Made by a program: the position numbers and the translations under genes
Notes under the pieces: model-generated
Told to the model about the DNA's origin: nothing
Databases searched by the model: none
What the model saw: the letters and a program-made list of their open reading frames with translations, nothing else
NCBI RefSeq assembly: GCF_000739015.1
Contig: NZ_JPUG01000052.1
Coordinates: forward strand, 1 to 64,000
DNA from: Microvirga sp. BSC39
GTDB lineage: Bacteria > Pseudomonadota > Alphaproteobacteria > Rhizobiales > Beijerinckiaceae
Direction: 5' to 3'
Length of the DNA: 64,000 bases
Shown here: piece by piece, positions 1 to 8,410 of the stretch
Layout of the letters: each line of letters opens with the position of its first letter
Position numbering within the stretch: position 1 is the first letter of the stretch

Positions 1-1068
1 CCGGTCGCCATCCCCGTGCGGGCTCCGTACGTGTTCGATCGCCTCGATGAGCCCCTGCCGCGGCCGCGCCGTAACCTGCGCGACGAACGGCCCCGCGTGC
101 CGCGGCAGCCCGGTCTTGATGCGCCCCCCGAGCCGATCCCGGTTTCGGTCAATCCGAGAGCCCCTCGCGAGGGCAGGGATGTTCGTCCCGGCGAGCCTCC
201 GCGCATGCGGCCCGGCCGCATTCCCTCGCGTCCGATTCCGCTCCTCGGCGACGAGCAGGAGCGCCCGCGTCCGAACCGGCCCGAGACTGCGGAGCCAAGT
301 GAACGTCCCGACCGGGAGCGTGGCCCGCGTTCCGTCGACCAGGGTCGCGATGGGCGCGACATCCGGCCTGAGGCTCCGGTTCGCGGTGCCGCGCGCCCGC
401 GCGATCCGAGGCTCGATGCGGAGGAGATCCTGCCGCGCCGGCCGAGGCCGGACCGGCCGCGGATCGAGATCGAGCGTCCCGACCTGGGTCGAGAAAGAGC
501 CGGGCGCGAACCCGAGCGACGGGATCCGCGCAACCGGCCGGACAGGAGGCCCGATCCGGAGAGAGCAGATCGGGCGCCGGTGATCGGGCTGCCTCGGATC
601 GAGGAGCGACGTCCCCGTCCTGACGGCGATGAAGCACCCCGTCGGCGCTTCGAACGGCCCGAAGCGGTGGAGAGGCCGGATCGCGAGGAGAGGCCCGCCC
701 GTCCGGTACGGCCTGCTCTGCGCGAGGAACTGCGCCCTGATCGCCCGTTCCGAGACGTCGCGCCCCGGGAGATTGAGCGTGCCGAGAGGCGCGCCCGCCC
801 GCTCTTCGAGGAACGCCCCGCGCCACGCCGGATCGAGCGGCTGGAGGCGCCCGCATTCGAGCCAAGGCCGATGCCCCGCATGGAGGCTCCCGCCCGCGTC
901 GAGCGTGCTGTCCGCGAGCCGCCGAGAGCCTTCGACCAGCCCCGCCCGGGACGGGACATGGAGAGGCCTCCTCGCGACCGGCCATCCTTCGACGCGCCAC
1001 GGCGGCAGGGAGGCGAGGGCCGCGCCCAGCGCTGCCTGCCCGGGCGACCCTGCCCGCAGGAACGCTGA
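1..1068 (+). CDS. Arg/Pro-rich low-complexity protein, 5' end outside or at window edge
   Basis: The frame is open from base 1, so the true start may lie upstream; the first in-window start candidate is a GTG at 16. The product (about 350 residues) is almost entirely Arg, Pro, Asp and Glu, with recurring ERP, RPDR and RPRP-like units and no recognisable fold, signal peptide or membrane segment. Third codon positions are strongly G/C in this frame, and a perfect hairpin lies 12 bases after the stop, both favouring this strand over the overlapping minus-strand frame (149-1000). The sequence suggests an intrinsically disordered, highly charged protein; I do not recognise a family and assign no function. 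Confidence 0.5.
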   Translation, partial: PVAIPVRAPYVFDRLDEPLPRPRRNLRDERPRVPRQPGLDAPPEPIPVSVNPRAPREGRDVRPGEPPRMRPGRIPSRPIPLLGDEQERPRPNRPETAEPSERPDRERGPRSVDQGRDGRDIRPEAPVRGAARPRDPRLDAEEILPRRPRPDRPRIEIERPDLGRERAGREPERRDPRNRPDRRPDPERADRAPVIGLPRIEERRPRPDGDEAPRRRFERPEAVERPDREERPARPVRPALREELRPDRPFRDVAPREIERAERRARPLFEERPAPRRIERLEAPAFEPRPMPRMEAPARVERAVREPPRAFDQPRPGRDMERPPRDRPSFDAPRRQGGEGRAQRCLPGRPCPQER

Positions 1069-1079
1069 CCCGAGACGGC

Positions 1080-1111
1080 AGAACGCCGGAGCATTCGAGC
1101 TCCGGCGTTCT
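1080..1111. terminator. Bidirectional intrinsic terminator hairpin
   Basis: A perfect 12-bp stem (AGAACGCCGGAG, 1080-1091, with CTCCGGCGTTCT, 1100-1111) closes an 8-base loop. It lies between two convergent genes (the Arg/Pro-rich ORF and the dehydrogenase at 1138-2004). The flanking T content is modest on both strands, so efficiency is uncertain. Confidence 0.7.
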
Positions 1112-1137
1112 GTCTTGAAGGAAAATAGGTCTGCGGC

Positions 1138-2004
1138 TTACTTGTCGAGCCGGGCGATCAGGCTCGATGTGTCCCAGCGGTTGCCGCCCATCTTCTGGAC
1201 CTCTGCGTAGAACTGGTCGACGATGGCCGTGACCGGCAGACTGGCGCCGTTCTTGCGTGCCTCGCCAAGGACGATCGACAGGTCCTTGCGCATCCAGTCG
1301 ACGGCGAAGCCGAAGTCGAACTTGCCCTGGTTCATGGTCTTGCCGCGGTTCTCCATCTGCCAGGAGCCGGCCGCCCCCTTCGAGATCACCTCGAGCACCG
1401 CCTCGATGTCAAGGCCGGCCTTCTTGCCGAAATGGATACCCTCGGCCAGCCCCTGCACGAGGCCGGCGATGCAGATCTGGTTGATCATCTTGGTGAGCTG
1501 GCCGGAGCCTGTGGGGCCCAGGAGCCGGCAGGCGCGGGCAAAGCTCATGATCACCGGCTCGGCCGTTCCGTAAGGCTCGGCATCGCCGCCGCACATGACG
1601 GTGAGAACGCCGTTCTCCGCGCCCGCCTGGCCGCCCGAGACCGGAGCGTCGATGAAGGCGAACCCCTTCTCCTGGGCGGCTGCATAAAGCTCGCGCGCCA
1701 CTTCCGCCGAGGCGGTGGTGTGATCGACGAAGATCGTGCCTTTTCCCATGCCGTGAAAGGCGCCGTCGTCCCCGAGCGTCACCTGGCGCAGGTCGTCGTC
1801 GTTGCCCACGCAGGCGAACACGATCTCTTGGCCCTCGGCCGCCTCGCGCGGGGTCTTGGCGGCGCGTCCGCCGTTCTCCGACACCCACTTGTCCGCCTTG
1901 GCGCCGGTGCGGTTGTAGACCGTCACCTCATGGCCCTTGTCCTTGAGATGACGCGCCATGGGGTAGCCCATCACGCCAAGTCCGAGGAATGCAACCTTCG
2001 CCAT
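1138..2004 (-). CDS. NAD(P)-dependent 3-hydroxyisobutyrate dehydrogenase family oxidoreductase
   Basis: The 288-residue product has the beta-hydroxyacid dehydrogenase layout. An N-terminal Rossmann fold carries GLGVMGYPMA at residues 7-16, the substrate motif DAPVSGG is at 119-125, and the family's catalytic lysine is at about 172 in GSGQLTKMIN, followed by an all-helical C-terminal domain. The family oxidises 3-hydroxyisobutyrate (valine breakdown) or reduces tartronate semialdehyde; the sequence alone does not choose between them. The start at 2004 was taken because AAGGGAG sits seven bases upstream; an upstream in-frame ATG at 2058 has no such site and adds residues outside the fold. The gene stands alone, convergent with the ORF before it. 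Confidence 0.88.
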   Translation of the reverse strand: MAKVAFLGLGVMGYPMARHLKDKGHEVTVYNRTGAKADKWVSENGGRAAKTPREAAEGQEIVFACVGNDDDLRQVTLGDDGAFHGMGKGTIFVDHTTASAEVARELYAAAQEKGFAFIDAPVSGGQAGAENGVLTVMCGGDAEPYGTAEPVIMSFARACRLLGPTGSGQLTKMINQICIAGLVQGLAEGIHFGKKAGLDIEAVLEVISKGAAGSWQMENRGKTMNQGKFDFGFAVDWMRKDLSIVLGEARKNGASLPVTAIVDQFYAEVQKMGGNRWDTSSLIARLDK

Positions 2005-2064
2005 CGTTCGCTCCCTTGAATGCTCTTCGGTTCTAGGAAGAGACGAGGCGTGGGTCAAACCGCA

Positions 2065-2865
2065 CTACTTGATATCGAAGGAAAAATATTTGGCCCGGAT
2101 CCGGTCATAGGTGCCGTTGGCCTGCACCGCCGCGATGGCGCGGTTGAACTGCTCGCGGAGGGCCTCATCCTCCTTGCGCAGACCGACACCGTAGGATTGG
2201 TGCCGGTAGGCTGGATCCTTGGGCGTGTCGCCGAGGACGTGGCAGCAGTTGCCCTCGCGGGATTCGAGAAACCGGCTGAGCAGGCGCTTGTCGCCGAAGA
2301 CCGCATCGAGACGTCCGACCAGGAGGTCGAGATTGGCCTCATCGGCCTTCGCATAGACCTCGATCTGCGAGTCCCTGTAGAACTCCCTCAGATAGGTTTC
2401 ATGGTCGCTGCGGTCCGTCGTGCCGATCGTTTTCCCGGCGAGGGCAGCAGGCGAGACCTCGCCGGGAGCCGTCTCCTTCGAGCCGATGAAGATCGCCGGG
2501 ATTCGGTAATAGGGATCCGAGAAGGCGATCCGCTTCCTGCGCCGTTCCGTGATCTCCACCGACGACATGATGGCATCGTATTCCCGGTCCAGCAGGCCGC
2601 GGACGAGGCCGTCCCATTCCTGCTGGACGAGCTCGCACCGTACCCCCATGACCTCGCACAGGCTCTTGAGCAGATCGACCTCGAAGCCCTGCAGCTCGTC
2701 GTTGGCCTCGATGAAGTTGAAAGGGGGATAGGCGCCCTCGACGGCGACGCGGATCACCGGCTGCGGCGCGGGCGCTTGTGCCTGCGACAGGCATGGACCC
2801 GCGCCCAGCCCGAGCAGCAGCCCGGCAGCAATCGCCAGTCTTCGTCCAAACCCCAATACGCTCAC
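2065..2865 (-). CDS. Periplasmic amino-acid-type solute-binding protein (family 3)
   Basis: A 266-residue protein with an N-terminal signal sequence (residues 1 to about 30: basic, then Leu/Ala/Gly-rich), followed by the two-lobed periplasmic binding protein type 2 fold. The opening strand IRVAVEGAYPPFNF and the family signature GFEVDLL are both present, as is the typical YDAIMSSVEITERR hinge stretch. Such proteins deliver polar amino acids or opines to an ABC permease in the inner membrane. No permease or ATPase gene is adjacent, so it is either an orphan receptor or serves a transporter encoded elsewhere. Ligand unknown. Confidence 0.85.
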   Translation of the reverse strand: MSVLGFGRRLAIAAGLLLGLGAGPCLSQAQAPAPQPVIRVAVEGAYPPFNFIEANDELQGFEVDLLKSLCEVMGVRCELVQQEWDGLVRGLLDREYDAIMSSVEITERRRKRIAFSDPYYRIPAIFIGSKETAPGEVSPAALAGKTIGTTDRSDHETYLREFYRDSQIEVYAKADEANLDLLVGRLDAVFGDKRLLSRFLESREGNCCHVLGDTPKDPAYRHQSYGVGLRKEDEALREQFNRAIAAVQANGTYDRIRAKYFSFDIK

Positions 2866-2965
2866 GGCAGCCCAGCCCAGATTGTCTGTCTGGATATCTC
2901 TTGAAAATACTGAACAGTCAAATGACAGGCTGTCTCAGTACTTCCTCACGACAGTAAAAAGCCGA

Positions 2966-4003
2966 TCAGCCGCCAGTGACGCTCATATGGCGGCTGAGCG
3001 CCGGGCGGGAGTGGCGCCGGTCGATGATGAAGTCGTGCCCCTTGGGCTTGCGGGCAATTGCATCGACAATGACGCGGTCGAGCAGGTCGTTGCTCTCGGA
3101 GGCGCGCACGGGCGCCCGGAGATCGGCGGCATCCTCCTGGCCGAGGCACATGAAGAGCTGGCCGGTGCAGGTCACCCGCACCCGGTTGCAGCTTTCGCAG
3201 AAATTGTGGGTCATCGGCGTGATGAAGCCGAGCCGCCCGCCGGTTTCCTTCACCCGCACATACCGGGCCGGACCGCCCGTGCGGTCGTCGAGATCCTGCA
3301 GGGTGTAGCGCCCCGACAGGCGGGTGCGGACCGTGGAGAGGGGAAGGAACTGGTCGATGCGCTGGCCGTCGATCTCCCCCAACGGCATGACCTCGATGAG
3401 GGTCAGGTCCATGCCGCGGCCATGCGCCCATTCGAGCAGGGTTTCCAGTTCGTCCTCGTTCACGTCTTTCAGCGCGACGGCGTTGATCTTGACCTGCAGC
3501 CCGGCCGCCTGAGCGGCATCGATCCCGTGCAGCACCTTGGCGAGATCGCCCCAGCGGGTGATGGCTCGGAACTTGTCCGGGTCGAGGGTGTCGAGAGAGA
3601 CGTTGATGCGCCTGACGCCGCAGGCGGCGAGATCCTTCGCATGGCGGACGAGCTGCGAGCCGTTGGTGGTGACCGTCAGCTCGTCGAGAGCTCCCGAATC
3701 CAAGTGGCGGGAGAGGGAGCCGAACAGGGTCATGATGTCCCGGCGCACCAGGGGCTCGCCGCCGGTGATCCGCAGCTTGCGCACGCCCTTGGCCACGAAG
3801 GCCGAGCAGATGCGGTCGAACTCCTCGAGGGTCAGCAGGTCGCGCTTGGGCAGGAAGGCCATGTCCTCGGACATGCAGTAGACGCAGCGGAAGTCGCAGC
3901 GATCCGTCACCGAGACGCGCAGGTACGTGATGGCCCGGCCGAACGGGTCCATCAGAGAATGACCGATCTCGGACGTCTCAAGCTGAGCCGGGGTGGCCCT
4001 CAT
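2966..4003 (-). CDS. moaA: GTP 3',8-cyclase MoaA (molybdenum cofactor biosynthesis)
   Basis: MoaA is a radical SAM enzyme that rearranges GTP to 3',8-cyclo-7,8-dihydro-GTP, the first step of molybdopterin synthesis in the cytoplasm. The N-terminal cluster motif CxxxCxxC is at residues 36, 40 and 43 of the chosen start, after the conserved LRVSVTDRC. The C-terminal 4Fe-4S site shows as CX2CX13C in [10 protein letters not shown] and LFMC, and the chain ends in the Gly-Gly needed for activity. The start is uncertain: ATG 4003 gives 345 residues, a GTG at 4057 extends it by 18, an ATG at 3952 would still keep the whole domain, and none has a strong ribosome site. It is divergent from the DUF971 gene. 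No other moa genes are in the window. Confidence 0.93.
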   Translation of the reverse strand: MRATPAQLETSEIGHSLMDPFGRAITYLRVSVTDRCDFRCVYCMSEDMAFLPKRDLLTLEEFDRICSAFVAKGVRKLRITGGEPLVRRDIMTLFGSLSRHLDSGALDELTVTTNGSQLVRHAKDLAACGVRRINVSLDTLDPDKFRAITRWGDLAKVLHGIDAAQAAGLQVKINAVALKDVNEDELETLLEWAHGRGMDLTLIEVMPLGEIDGQRIDQFLPLSTVRTRLSGRYTLQDLDDRTGGPARYVRVKETGGRLGFITPMTHNFCESCNRVRVTCTGQLFMCLGQEDAADLRAPVRASESNDLLDRVIVDAIARKPKGHDFIIDRRHSRPALSRHMSVTGG

Positions 4004-4092
4004 GGTGGAAATGATCTCGCTCACAGGAATCTTGCTTCGAACCTTATCATCAAGCACGTAGCGTCAATTGCAACCGAGAAAAGGGTGAGATC

Positions 4093-4461
4093 ATGGCATC
4101 GGAGCGCTGGCCGACGGAGCTTCGGCTGTCAAAGGACAAACGCAGCCTGCATATCGCCTTCGACGACGGCACGGCTTTTGACCTGCCCGCCGAGTATCTG
4201 CGGGTGACCAGCCCATCGGCCGAGGTGCAGGGGCACAGCCCTGCCGAGCGAAAGACCGTGCCGGGCAAGCGCGAGGTGGCTATCATCGGCGTGGAGCCGG
4301 TGGGCAACTATGCCGTGAAGCTGGTCTTCGACGACCTGCACGACACCGGGATCTACGGCTGGGATTATCTTTACCGGCTCGGGGCCGAGCAGGGGGAGAA
4401 ATGGCAGGCCTATCTCGACGAACTGGCCGCCAAGGGATTGTCGCGGGACCGGGTGCGGTGA
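4093..4461 (+). CDS. DUF971 domain protein
   Basis: A 122-residue protein made up of one DUF971 domain (also found at the N-terminus of gamma-butyrobetaine hydroxylase-like proteins). Visible hallmarks are the opening WPTELRLSKD, the LPAEYLR segment, and the GNYAVKLVFDDLHDTGIYGWDYL block near the end. AGGGTGAG lies just upstream of the ATG. The family is often linked to Fe-S or molybdenum proteins, and here it is divergent from moaA within a 90-base intergenic region, a weak hint of a related job. No catalytic function can be assigned. Confidence 0.85.
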   Translation: MASERWPTELRLSKDKRSLHIAFDDGTAFDLPAEYLRVTSPSAEVQGHSPAERKTVPGKREVAIIGVEPVGNYAVKLVFDDLHDTGIYGWDYLYRLGAEQGEKWQAYLDELAAKGLSRDRVR

Positions 4462-4477
4462 GGAGCCAGAAACGATA

Positions 4478-4500
4478 ATGGCCGGGACTCGCCCGGCCAT
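4478..4500. terminator. Hairpin between convergent genes
   Basis: A 9-bp perfect stem (ATGGCCGGG, 4478-4486, with CCCGGCCAT, 4492-4500) closes a 5-base loop between the convergent DUF971 and L,D-transpeptidase genes. Neither side has a long T tract; it probably acts for both genes. Confidence 0.6.
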
Positions 4501-4521
4501 CTTACTTTCCATCGTGATCTC

Positions 4522-5106
4522 TTAGCGAAGAACCACGACCCGGGCGCCGACCTTGGCGCGGTTGTAGAGGTCCGTGACGTCCTCGTTGGTCATGCGGATG
4601 CAGCCCGAGGAGACGGCCTCGCCGATGGTCTCGGGCTCGTTCGAACCGTGGATCCGGTAGATGGTGCTGCCGATGTAGAGGGCGCGGGCGCCGAGCGGGT
4701 TATCGGGGCCGCCCTTCATGTAACGCGGCAGGTCGGGACGGCGCTTGAGCATGGCTGCCGGGGGACGCCAGTCCGGCCACTCACGCTTCATGGTGACGGA
4801 ATGGGTGCCAGCCCAGGTGAAGCCCGGACGGCCGACGCCGACGCCGTACTGGACGGCTTGGCCGTTGCCGAGCACGTACCACAGGCGGCGCTCGCTGGTG
4901 GAGACCACGATCGTGCCCGGCGCATAGCGGCCATTGAAGGTAACCACCTGCCGCGGAACGGCGGAAGCCTGCGCCCGGTACGTTTCCTCAGCGCTGTAGA
5001 GCGGCTGGCGGGTGAGGGGATCGATAGCCGTAAATGCCGCAGCCGGTGTCGCGAGCGCGACGGAGGCGCAAGCAAACCCTGTGAGAGCAGCGAGAGTGCG
5101 TCCCAT
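4522..5106 (-). CDS. Secreted L,D-transpeptidase (YkuD domain)
   Basis: The 194-residue product begins with a signal peptide (residues 1-24, ending in ATPAAAF) and then a YkuD catalytic domain from about residue 65. The active-site signature is complete: His153 in RIHGSNEP and Ser167-Gly168-Cys169 in SSGCIRM, with Cys169 the nucleophile. Such enzymes make 3-3 cross-links in peptidoglycan or attach proteins to it in the periplasm. The start at 5106 was preferred over the in-frame ATG at 5154 because it is preceded by AGAGGCA and begins directly with the signal peptide. The long NPLGARALYIG segment is typical of the ErfK/YbiS/YcfS/YnhG group. Confidence 0.9.
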   Translation of the reverse strand: MGRTLAALTGFACASVALATPAAAFTAIDPLTRQPLYSAEETYRAQASAVPRQVVTFNGRYAPGTIVVSTSERRLWYVLGNGQAVQYGVGVGRPGFTWAGTHSVTMKREWPDWRPPAAMLKRRPDLPRYMKGGPDNPLGARALYIGSTIYRIHGSNEPETIGEAVSSGCIRMTNEDVTDLYNRAKVGARVVVLR

Positions 5107-5312
5107 AATTGCCTCTGTTTGAACATGTTTGATGGCGGGTTCGTGATTGCTCAACGCAACAGCCCCGCTTCGGATCCATGAATTATCAGGGTATTTGATA
5201 TAAAATCCTAGTGCGATTTGTCACAATCCCGCCATGTCGTAACCGAGTGGTTAAGGCCAAGGCGCCACAATTCGTGCAACAAAATACTTACCGGCTTAGC
5301 CGCTTCTTTGGC

Positions 5313-5340
5313 TTGACGCAGGGGGTTCTGCGCCTTTAGA
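5313..5340 (+). promoter_or_regulatory. Candidate sigma-70 promoter of tRNA-Val
   Basis: TTGACG (5313-5318) and TTTAGA (5335-5340) are separated by 16 bases and end 12 bases before the tRNA. The position fits transcription starting a few bases ahead of the mature 5' end; assignment is by pattern only. Confidence 0.45.
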
Positions 5341-5352
5341 AGGCCCTTGTCA

Positions 5353-5427
5353 GGGCGCGTAGCTCAGCGGGAGAGCATTCGCTTCACACGCGAAGGGTCA
5401 CAGGTTCAATCCCTGTCGCGCCCACCA
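5353..5427 (+). tRNA. tRNA-Val (anticodon CAC)
   Basis: The cloverleaf is complete. The acceptor stem is GGGCGCG (5353-5359) with CGCGCCC (5417-5423). The anticodon stem TTCGC/GCGAA holds loop TTCACAC, giving anticodon CAC (reads GTG). The T arm is ACAGG-TTCAATC-CCTGT. The 3' CCA is encoded at 5425-5427. It is a single gene with its own promoter and no integrase or repeated 3' end nearby. Confidence 0.96.
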
Positions 5428-5596
5428 TTTCCTTCCTGACAGCAAGCTTCACATATTTGTGTGCATCGAAGCGCGGGTGATGGCTCGCGCTTGAGCGCGT
5501 CACGCGCCCATCAGGGTCCGGTCCACACGATGCGCAAGCTATGGATTGAGCATTGCGTGGATCCCAAAGTGCAAATCAGCTTTCAGGTCCAATGCT

Positions 5597-6298
5597 TTAG
5601 GCCGCGAGCGGCCTCATGAGGCGCTGGATGGCGGGGAACAGCTCGTCGAAATGCTTGATGACGAGGTCCGGCTCCAGTCTCTGGACCGGCACGTCCGTGT
5701 AGCCGAAGGGCACGGCAACCACCGGAATGCCGGCATTCTTTGCGGTTACGATATCCGTGCGCGAGTCGCCGATCATCACGGCGCGGCTCGGATGTCCGCC
5801 CGCCCGCTCGATGGTCAGGGTCAGGTGGCGCGGGTCCGGCTTGAAGTAGCGGAAGGTATCGCGGCCGCAATTGGCCGCGAAGCGATGGCCAATTCCAAGC
5901 TCCTGCAGGAGCTTCACCGAGTGCTCCTCGACCTTGTTGGTGCAGACCGCCAGGATGAAACCTGCCTCTTCCAGCCGGTCGAGAGCCTCTGCCACGCCGG
6001 GATAGAGTCGGGTCCGGACGCAGATGTTCTCCCCGTAATGGACCATGAACTGCCGGAACAGCTCGTCGAGGTAATCCGGCGTCAGCTCCTTGCCGGCCGC
6101 CTCGAAGCCGCGCTGGATCAACGCGCGGGCGCCCGCGCCGATCATGTCGCGCGCTTTCCGGACGGGCAGGGGCGCCAATCCCTCCCGGTCGAGGATCACG
6201 TTCAGGGTTCCGACGAGGTCGCCGGCCGTGTCGGCCAGGGTCCCATCGAGGTCGAAGACGGCGATGGGCGAGACATTGTGCGGGGTATCAATGGCCAT
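5597..6298 (-). CDS. gph: Phosphoglycolate phosphatase (HAD superfamily)
   Basis: A 233-residue HAD hydrolase of the Gph type, which dephosphorylates 2-phosphoglycolate. All four HAD motifs can be read: DLDGTLAD with nucleophile Asp16 and acid Asp18, AVCTNK (motif II Thr), FKPDPRH (motif III Lys), and IGDSRTDI (motif IV acidic residues). The helical cap lies between motifs I and II, as in subfamily IA. The start at 6298 lacks a strong ribosome site, but the fold begins about ten residues later and leaves little choice. Other HAD-IA phosphatases could look alike; Gph is the best match by length and motif spacing. Confidence 0.85.
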   Translation of the reverse strand: MAIDTPHNVSPIAVFDLDGTLADTAGDLVGTLNVILDREGLAPLPVRKARDMIGAGARALIQRGFEAAGKELTPDYLDELFRQFMVHYGENICVRTRLYPGVAEALDRLEEAGFILAVCTNKVEEHSVKLLQELGIGHRFAANCGRDTFRYFKPDPRHLTLTIERAGGHPSRAVMIGDSRTDIVTAKNAGIPVVAVPFGYTDVPVQRLEPDLVIKHFDELFPAIQRLMRPLAA

Positions 6299-6388
6299 GA
6301 AGGTCGGCTACCTGCTGCGGGCAAGGGAATCAAGCATCGGGATGATAAGGTCCTAAGGTTGATTCGTTCTTACCGAATGGAGTGTTGA

Positions 6389-6844
6389 ATGCGGTCCTTT
6401 GGTCCCGCGGCGTTGATTTTTGCAGCCTTGGCGCTGGGAGGCTTTTCCGGCCACGCCCTGGCTGCGTCCTATGATTTCGTTCCCGCTCCCCAGACTGACC
6501 TGAACCGTATTTATAGGATCGATCGGATCACTGGCGAGGTCAGCTCCTGCCAATATGGCCTCCAGGAGGGCACAATCGGCGTGACCCTGTGCTTCAGCGC
6601 GGGCGAGGGCGCCGGCCCCCAGGCTCCGGGCGAGTACGGTCTCGTCGCCTCCCGCCATGAGCGGGAAGGGGGCGTGTTCCGGGTCAATTACCGGACCGGC
6701 CAGATGAGCATCTGCTACGTGTTCGACGAGCGGGTGGTGTGCACCCCGCAGACCACGCCGTCGCCGGCGACCTCCTCGGCCGCCGCTCCGGTCGCCACGC
6801 CCAGCGTCAATACCGGCACGGGAGCCTCGCCGCAGCGGCCTTGA
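6389..6844 (+). CDS. Small secreted protein with duplicated Cys motif
   Basis: This 151-residue protein has a clear signal peptide (residues 1-25, ending GHALAA) and a Pro/Ser/Thr/Ala-rich tail from about residue 118. Between them are two related units: IYRIDRITGEVSSCQY followed by a second Cys (LCF), and VFRVNYRTGQMSICYV followed by a second Cys (VVC). Both read [IV][YF]R-x-[DN/NY]-x-TG-x-[VM]-S-x-C. The four cysteines suggest one disulfide per unit in the periplasm. GGAG sits eight bases before the ATG. It is divergent from gph. I do not recognise a named family. Confidence 0.75.
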   Translation: MRSFGPAALIFAALALGGFSGHALAASYDFVPAPQTDLNRIYRIDRITGEVSSCQYGLQEGTIGVTLCFSAGEGAGPQAPGEYGLVASRHEREGGVFRVNYRTGQMSICYVFDERVVCTPQTTPSPATSSAAAPVATPSVNTGTGASPQRP

Positions 6845-6970
6845 GACCCTTTGACGGGTCGCCAGGGGCTGCTCATCCACGAAACGTTCTTTCTTCCAGG
6901 CGTTCCGGCGTGCTAGAGGCGGGTCATACGGCCCTCCGGCCGGGCGCCTCCATGATCTCAGAGGATATCC

Positions 6971-7666
6971 GTGAGCTACACTCTCAAGCGCGCAGCAGCC
7001 GAAAGGGCAGCCCAGCTCGTCACCGACGGGATGAGGCTGGGGCTCGGCACCGGCTCGACCGCGGCGCATTTCGTCGCGGCCATCGGCGAACGCGTCCGGG
7101 GCGGGCTGAAGGTCGTGGGCGTGCCCACCTCCGAGGCAACCCGCGAGCAGGCTCAGCGCGAGGGCATTCCCCTGACCACTCTGGATGAAACGCCGGACCT
7201 CGACCTGACGGTCGACGGGGCCGACGAGCTCGACAACGACTTGCGCCTCATCAAGGGCGGCGGCGGCGCGCTGCTGCGGGAGAAGATCGTCGCCTCCGCG
7301 AGCCAGCGCATGATCGTCATAGCCGACGGGTCGAAGCTCGTCACGAAGCTCGGGCGCTTCCCGCTCCCCATCGAAGTGATGCCCTTCGGCCTCACGGCCA
7401 CGGAACGCGCCATCGCCCGGCTGCTGGATTCCCTGTCCATGACCGGCGAGTTGCGCCTCCGGCGCGCCGCCGACGGCGCACCCTACGTGACGGATGGCGG
7501 CCACTTCATTCTCGATGCGCATCTCGAGCGCATCGACAAGCCGAACGTGCTTTCCTCGACGCTGAACAACATCCCCGGCGTCGTGGAGCACGGTCTTTTC
7601 CTGGGCCTGGCCACCGGCGCGATCCTCGCCACCGCTGACGGGCTCGTCGAACTCGGTCAGCTCTGA
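6971..7666 (+). CDS. rpiA: Ribose-5-phosphate isomerase A
   Basis: RpiA interconverts ribose 5-phosphate and ribulose 5-phosphate in the non-oxidative pentose phosphate pathway. The 231-residue product is full length and carries the phosphate-binding GLGTGSTA near residue 25, the catalytic DGADELD with Asp/Glu pair, the conserved [11 protein letters not shown], and the [10 protein letters not shown] block in the C-terminal half. Translation starts with GTG at 6971, preceded by AGAGGA at a normal distance. The DUF2059 gene follows after 29 bases on the same strand and may be co-transcribed. Confidence 0.97.
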   Translation: MSYTLKRAAAERAAQLVTDGMRLGLGTGSTAAHFVAAIGERVRGGLKVVGVPTSEATREQAQREGIPLTTLDETPDLDLTVDGADELDNDLRLIKGGGGALLREKIVASASQRMIVIADGSKLVTKLGRFPLPIEVMPFGLTATERAIARLLDSLSMTGELRLRRAADGAPYVTDGGHFILDAHLERIDKPNVLSSTLNNIPGVVEHGLFLGLATGAILATADGLVELGQL

Positions 7667-7695
7667 CCAAAGCCATGACGATTGGAGCCTCTACT

Positions 7696-8196
7696 ATGAT
7701 CCGTAACGCCTCCCGACTGGCCGCGACCTCCGTGGCGCTGTTCATGCTCGCCAGCCCGGCTTTCGCCCAGACCCAGCCGAGCGCCAGCCACATGGCTCTC
7801 GCGCGCGAAGTCGCCCTCACCTCCGGCATGGCCCGTTCGTTCGATGCCATGGTCGAGCCGTTCCTCGATCAGCTGCAGCAGATGAACGTGACCCGCCCGG
7901 AGATCAAACAGGATCTTGATCAGGTCGTGGTCATGCTCCGGCCCGAGCTCGACAAGGAAAAGCAGAAGATGGTCGACAACGCGGCCAGGGCTTTTGCCAG
8001 CCGGATGACCGAGGCCGAGCTGAAGACGATCTCCGACTTCTATAAGTCTCCGGCAGGCAAGAAGTATGTGGAGACCCAACCGGGCATTCTGGACGACGTG
8101 GTTCGGGACCTCGCGACCTGGACGCAGCAGACCGCTCAGTTCGTGATGGATCGCGCCCGCGAGGAAATGAGCAAGCGCGGGCACCAACTGCAGTAA
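7696..8196 (+). CDS. DUF2059 secreted protein
   Basis: With the ATG at 7696 the product has 166 residues: a signal peptide (MIRNASRLAATSVALFMLAS, cleaved after AFA) and an all-helical DUF2059 domain containing the hallmark F-x-S-x-x-T/M-x-x-E-L-x-x-I-x-x-F-Y-x-S-x-x-G-K pattern (here ASRMTEAELKTISDFYKSP). An in-frame ATG at 7675 would place seven residues in front of the signal peptide, while GGAG ten bases before 7696 supports the later start. The function of DUF2059 is not known; it is periplasmic by inference. The stop codon is part of a terminator stem. Confidence 0.88.
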   Translation: MIRNASRLAATSVALFMLASPAFAQTQPSASHMALAREVALTSGMARSFDAMVEPFLDQLQQMNVTRPEIKQDLDQVVVMLRPELDKEKQKMVDNAARAFASRMTEAELKTISDFYKSPAGKKYVETQPGILDDVVRDLATWTQQTAQFVMDRAREEMSKRGHQLQ

Positions 8197-8211
8197 GGCG
8201 CGAACGCCTTA
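8194..8211 (+). terminator. Terminator overlapping the DUF2059 stop codon
   Basis: TAAGGCG (8194-8200) pairs with CGCCTTA (8205-8211) around a CGAA loop, followed by TTCATTTTG. The stop codon TAA forms the base of the stem, and the loop is a stable tetraloop type. Confidence 0.7.
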
Positions 8212-8226
8212 TTCATTTTGGGTCTA

Positions 8227-8254
8227 GCGAAGGCTCGGGCGACTGGGCCTTCGC
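8227..8254 (+). terminator. Second hairpin downstream of DUF2059 gene
   Basis: GCGAAGGC (8227-8234) pairs with GCCTTCGC (8247-8254), followed by GTTTCG. Together with the preceding hairpin this looks like a tandem terminator insulating the next gene. Confidence 0.5.
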
Positions 8255-8410
8255 GTTTCGAGGCTGAACCTCAGGATCTATACAACATGGATTGAGGTGC
8301 GAGACGCAGGGTTCATCGGTCGACGGTCAGGGGTGACCCTGCTGGACGATCACAGGGCCTTCGCCGATCATGCCACCGTCCTGCTTCAAGGCGGGGCTAG
8401 GGGCCTTTTC

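Noticed and set aside
5353..5427. tRNA-Val as an integration site
   Set aside because: No integrase gene, no duplicated 3' tRNA end and no change in gene type downstream.
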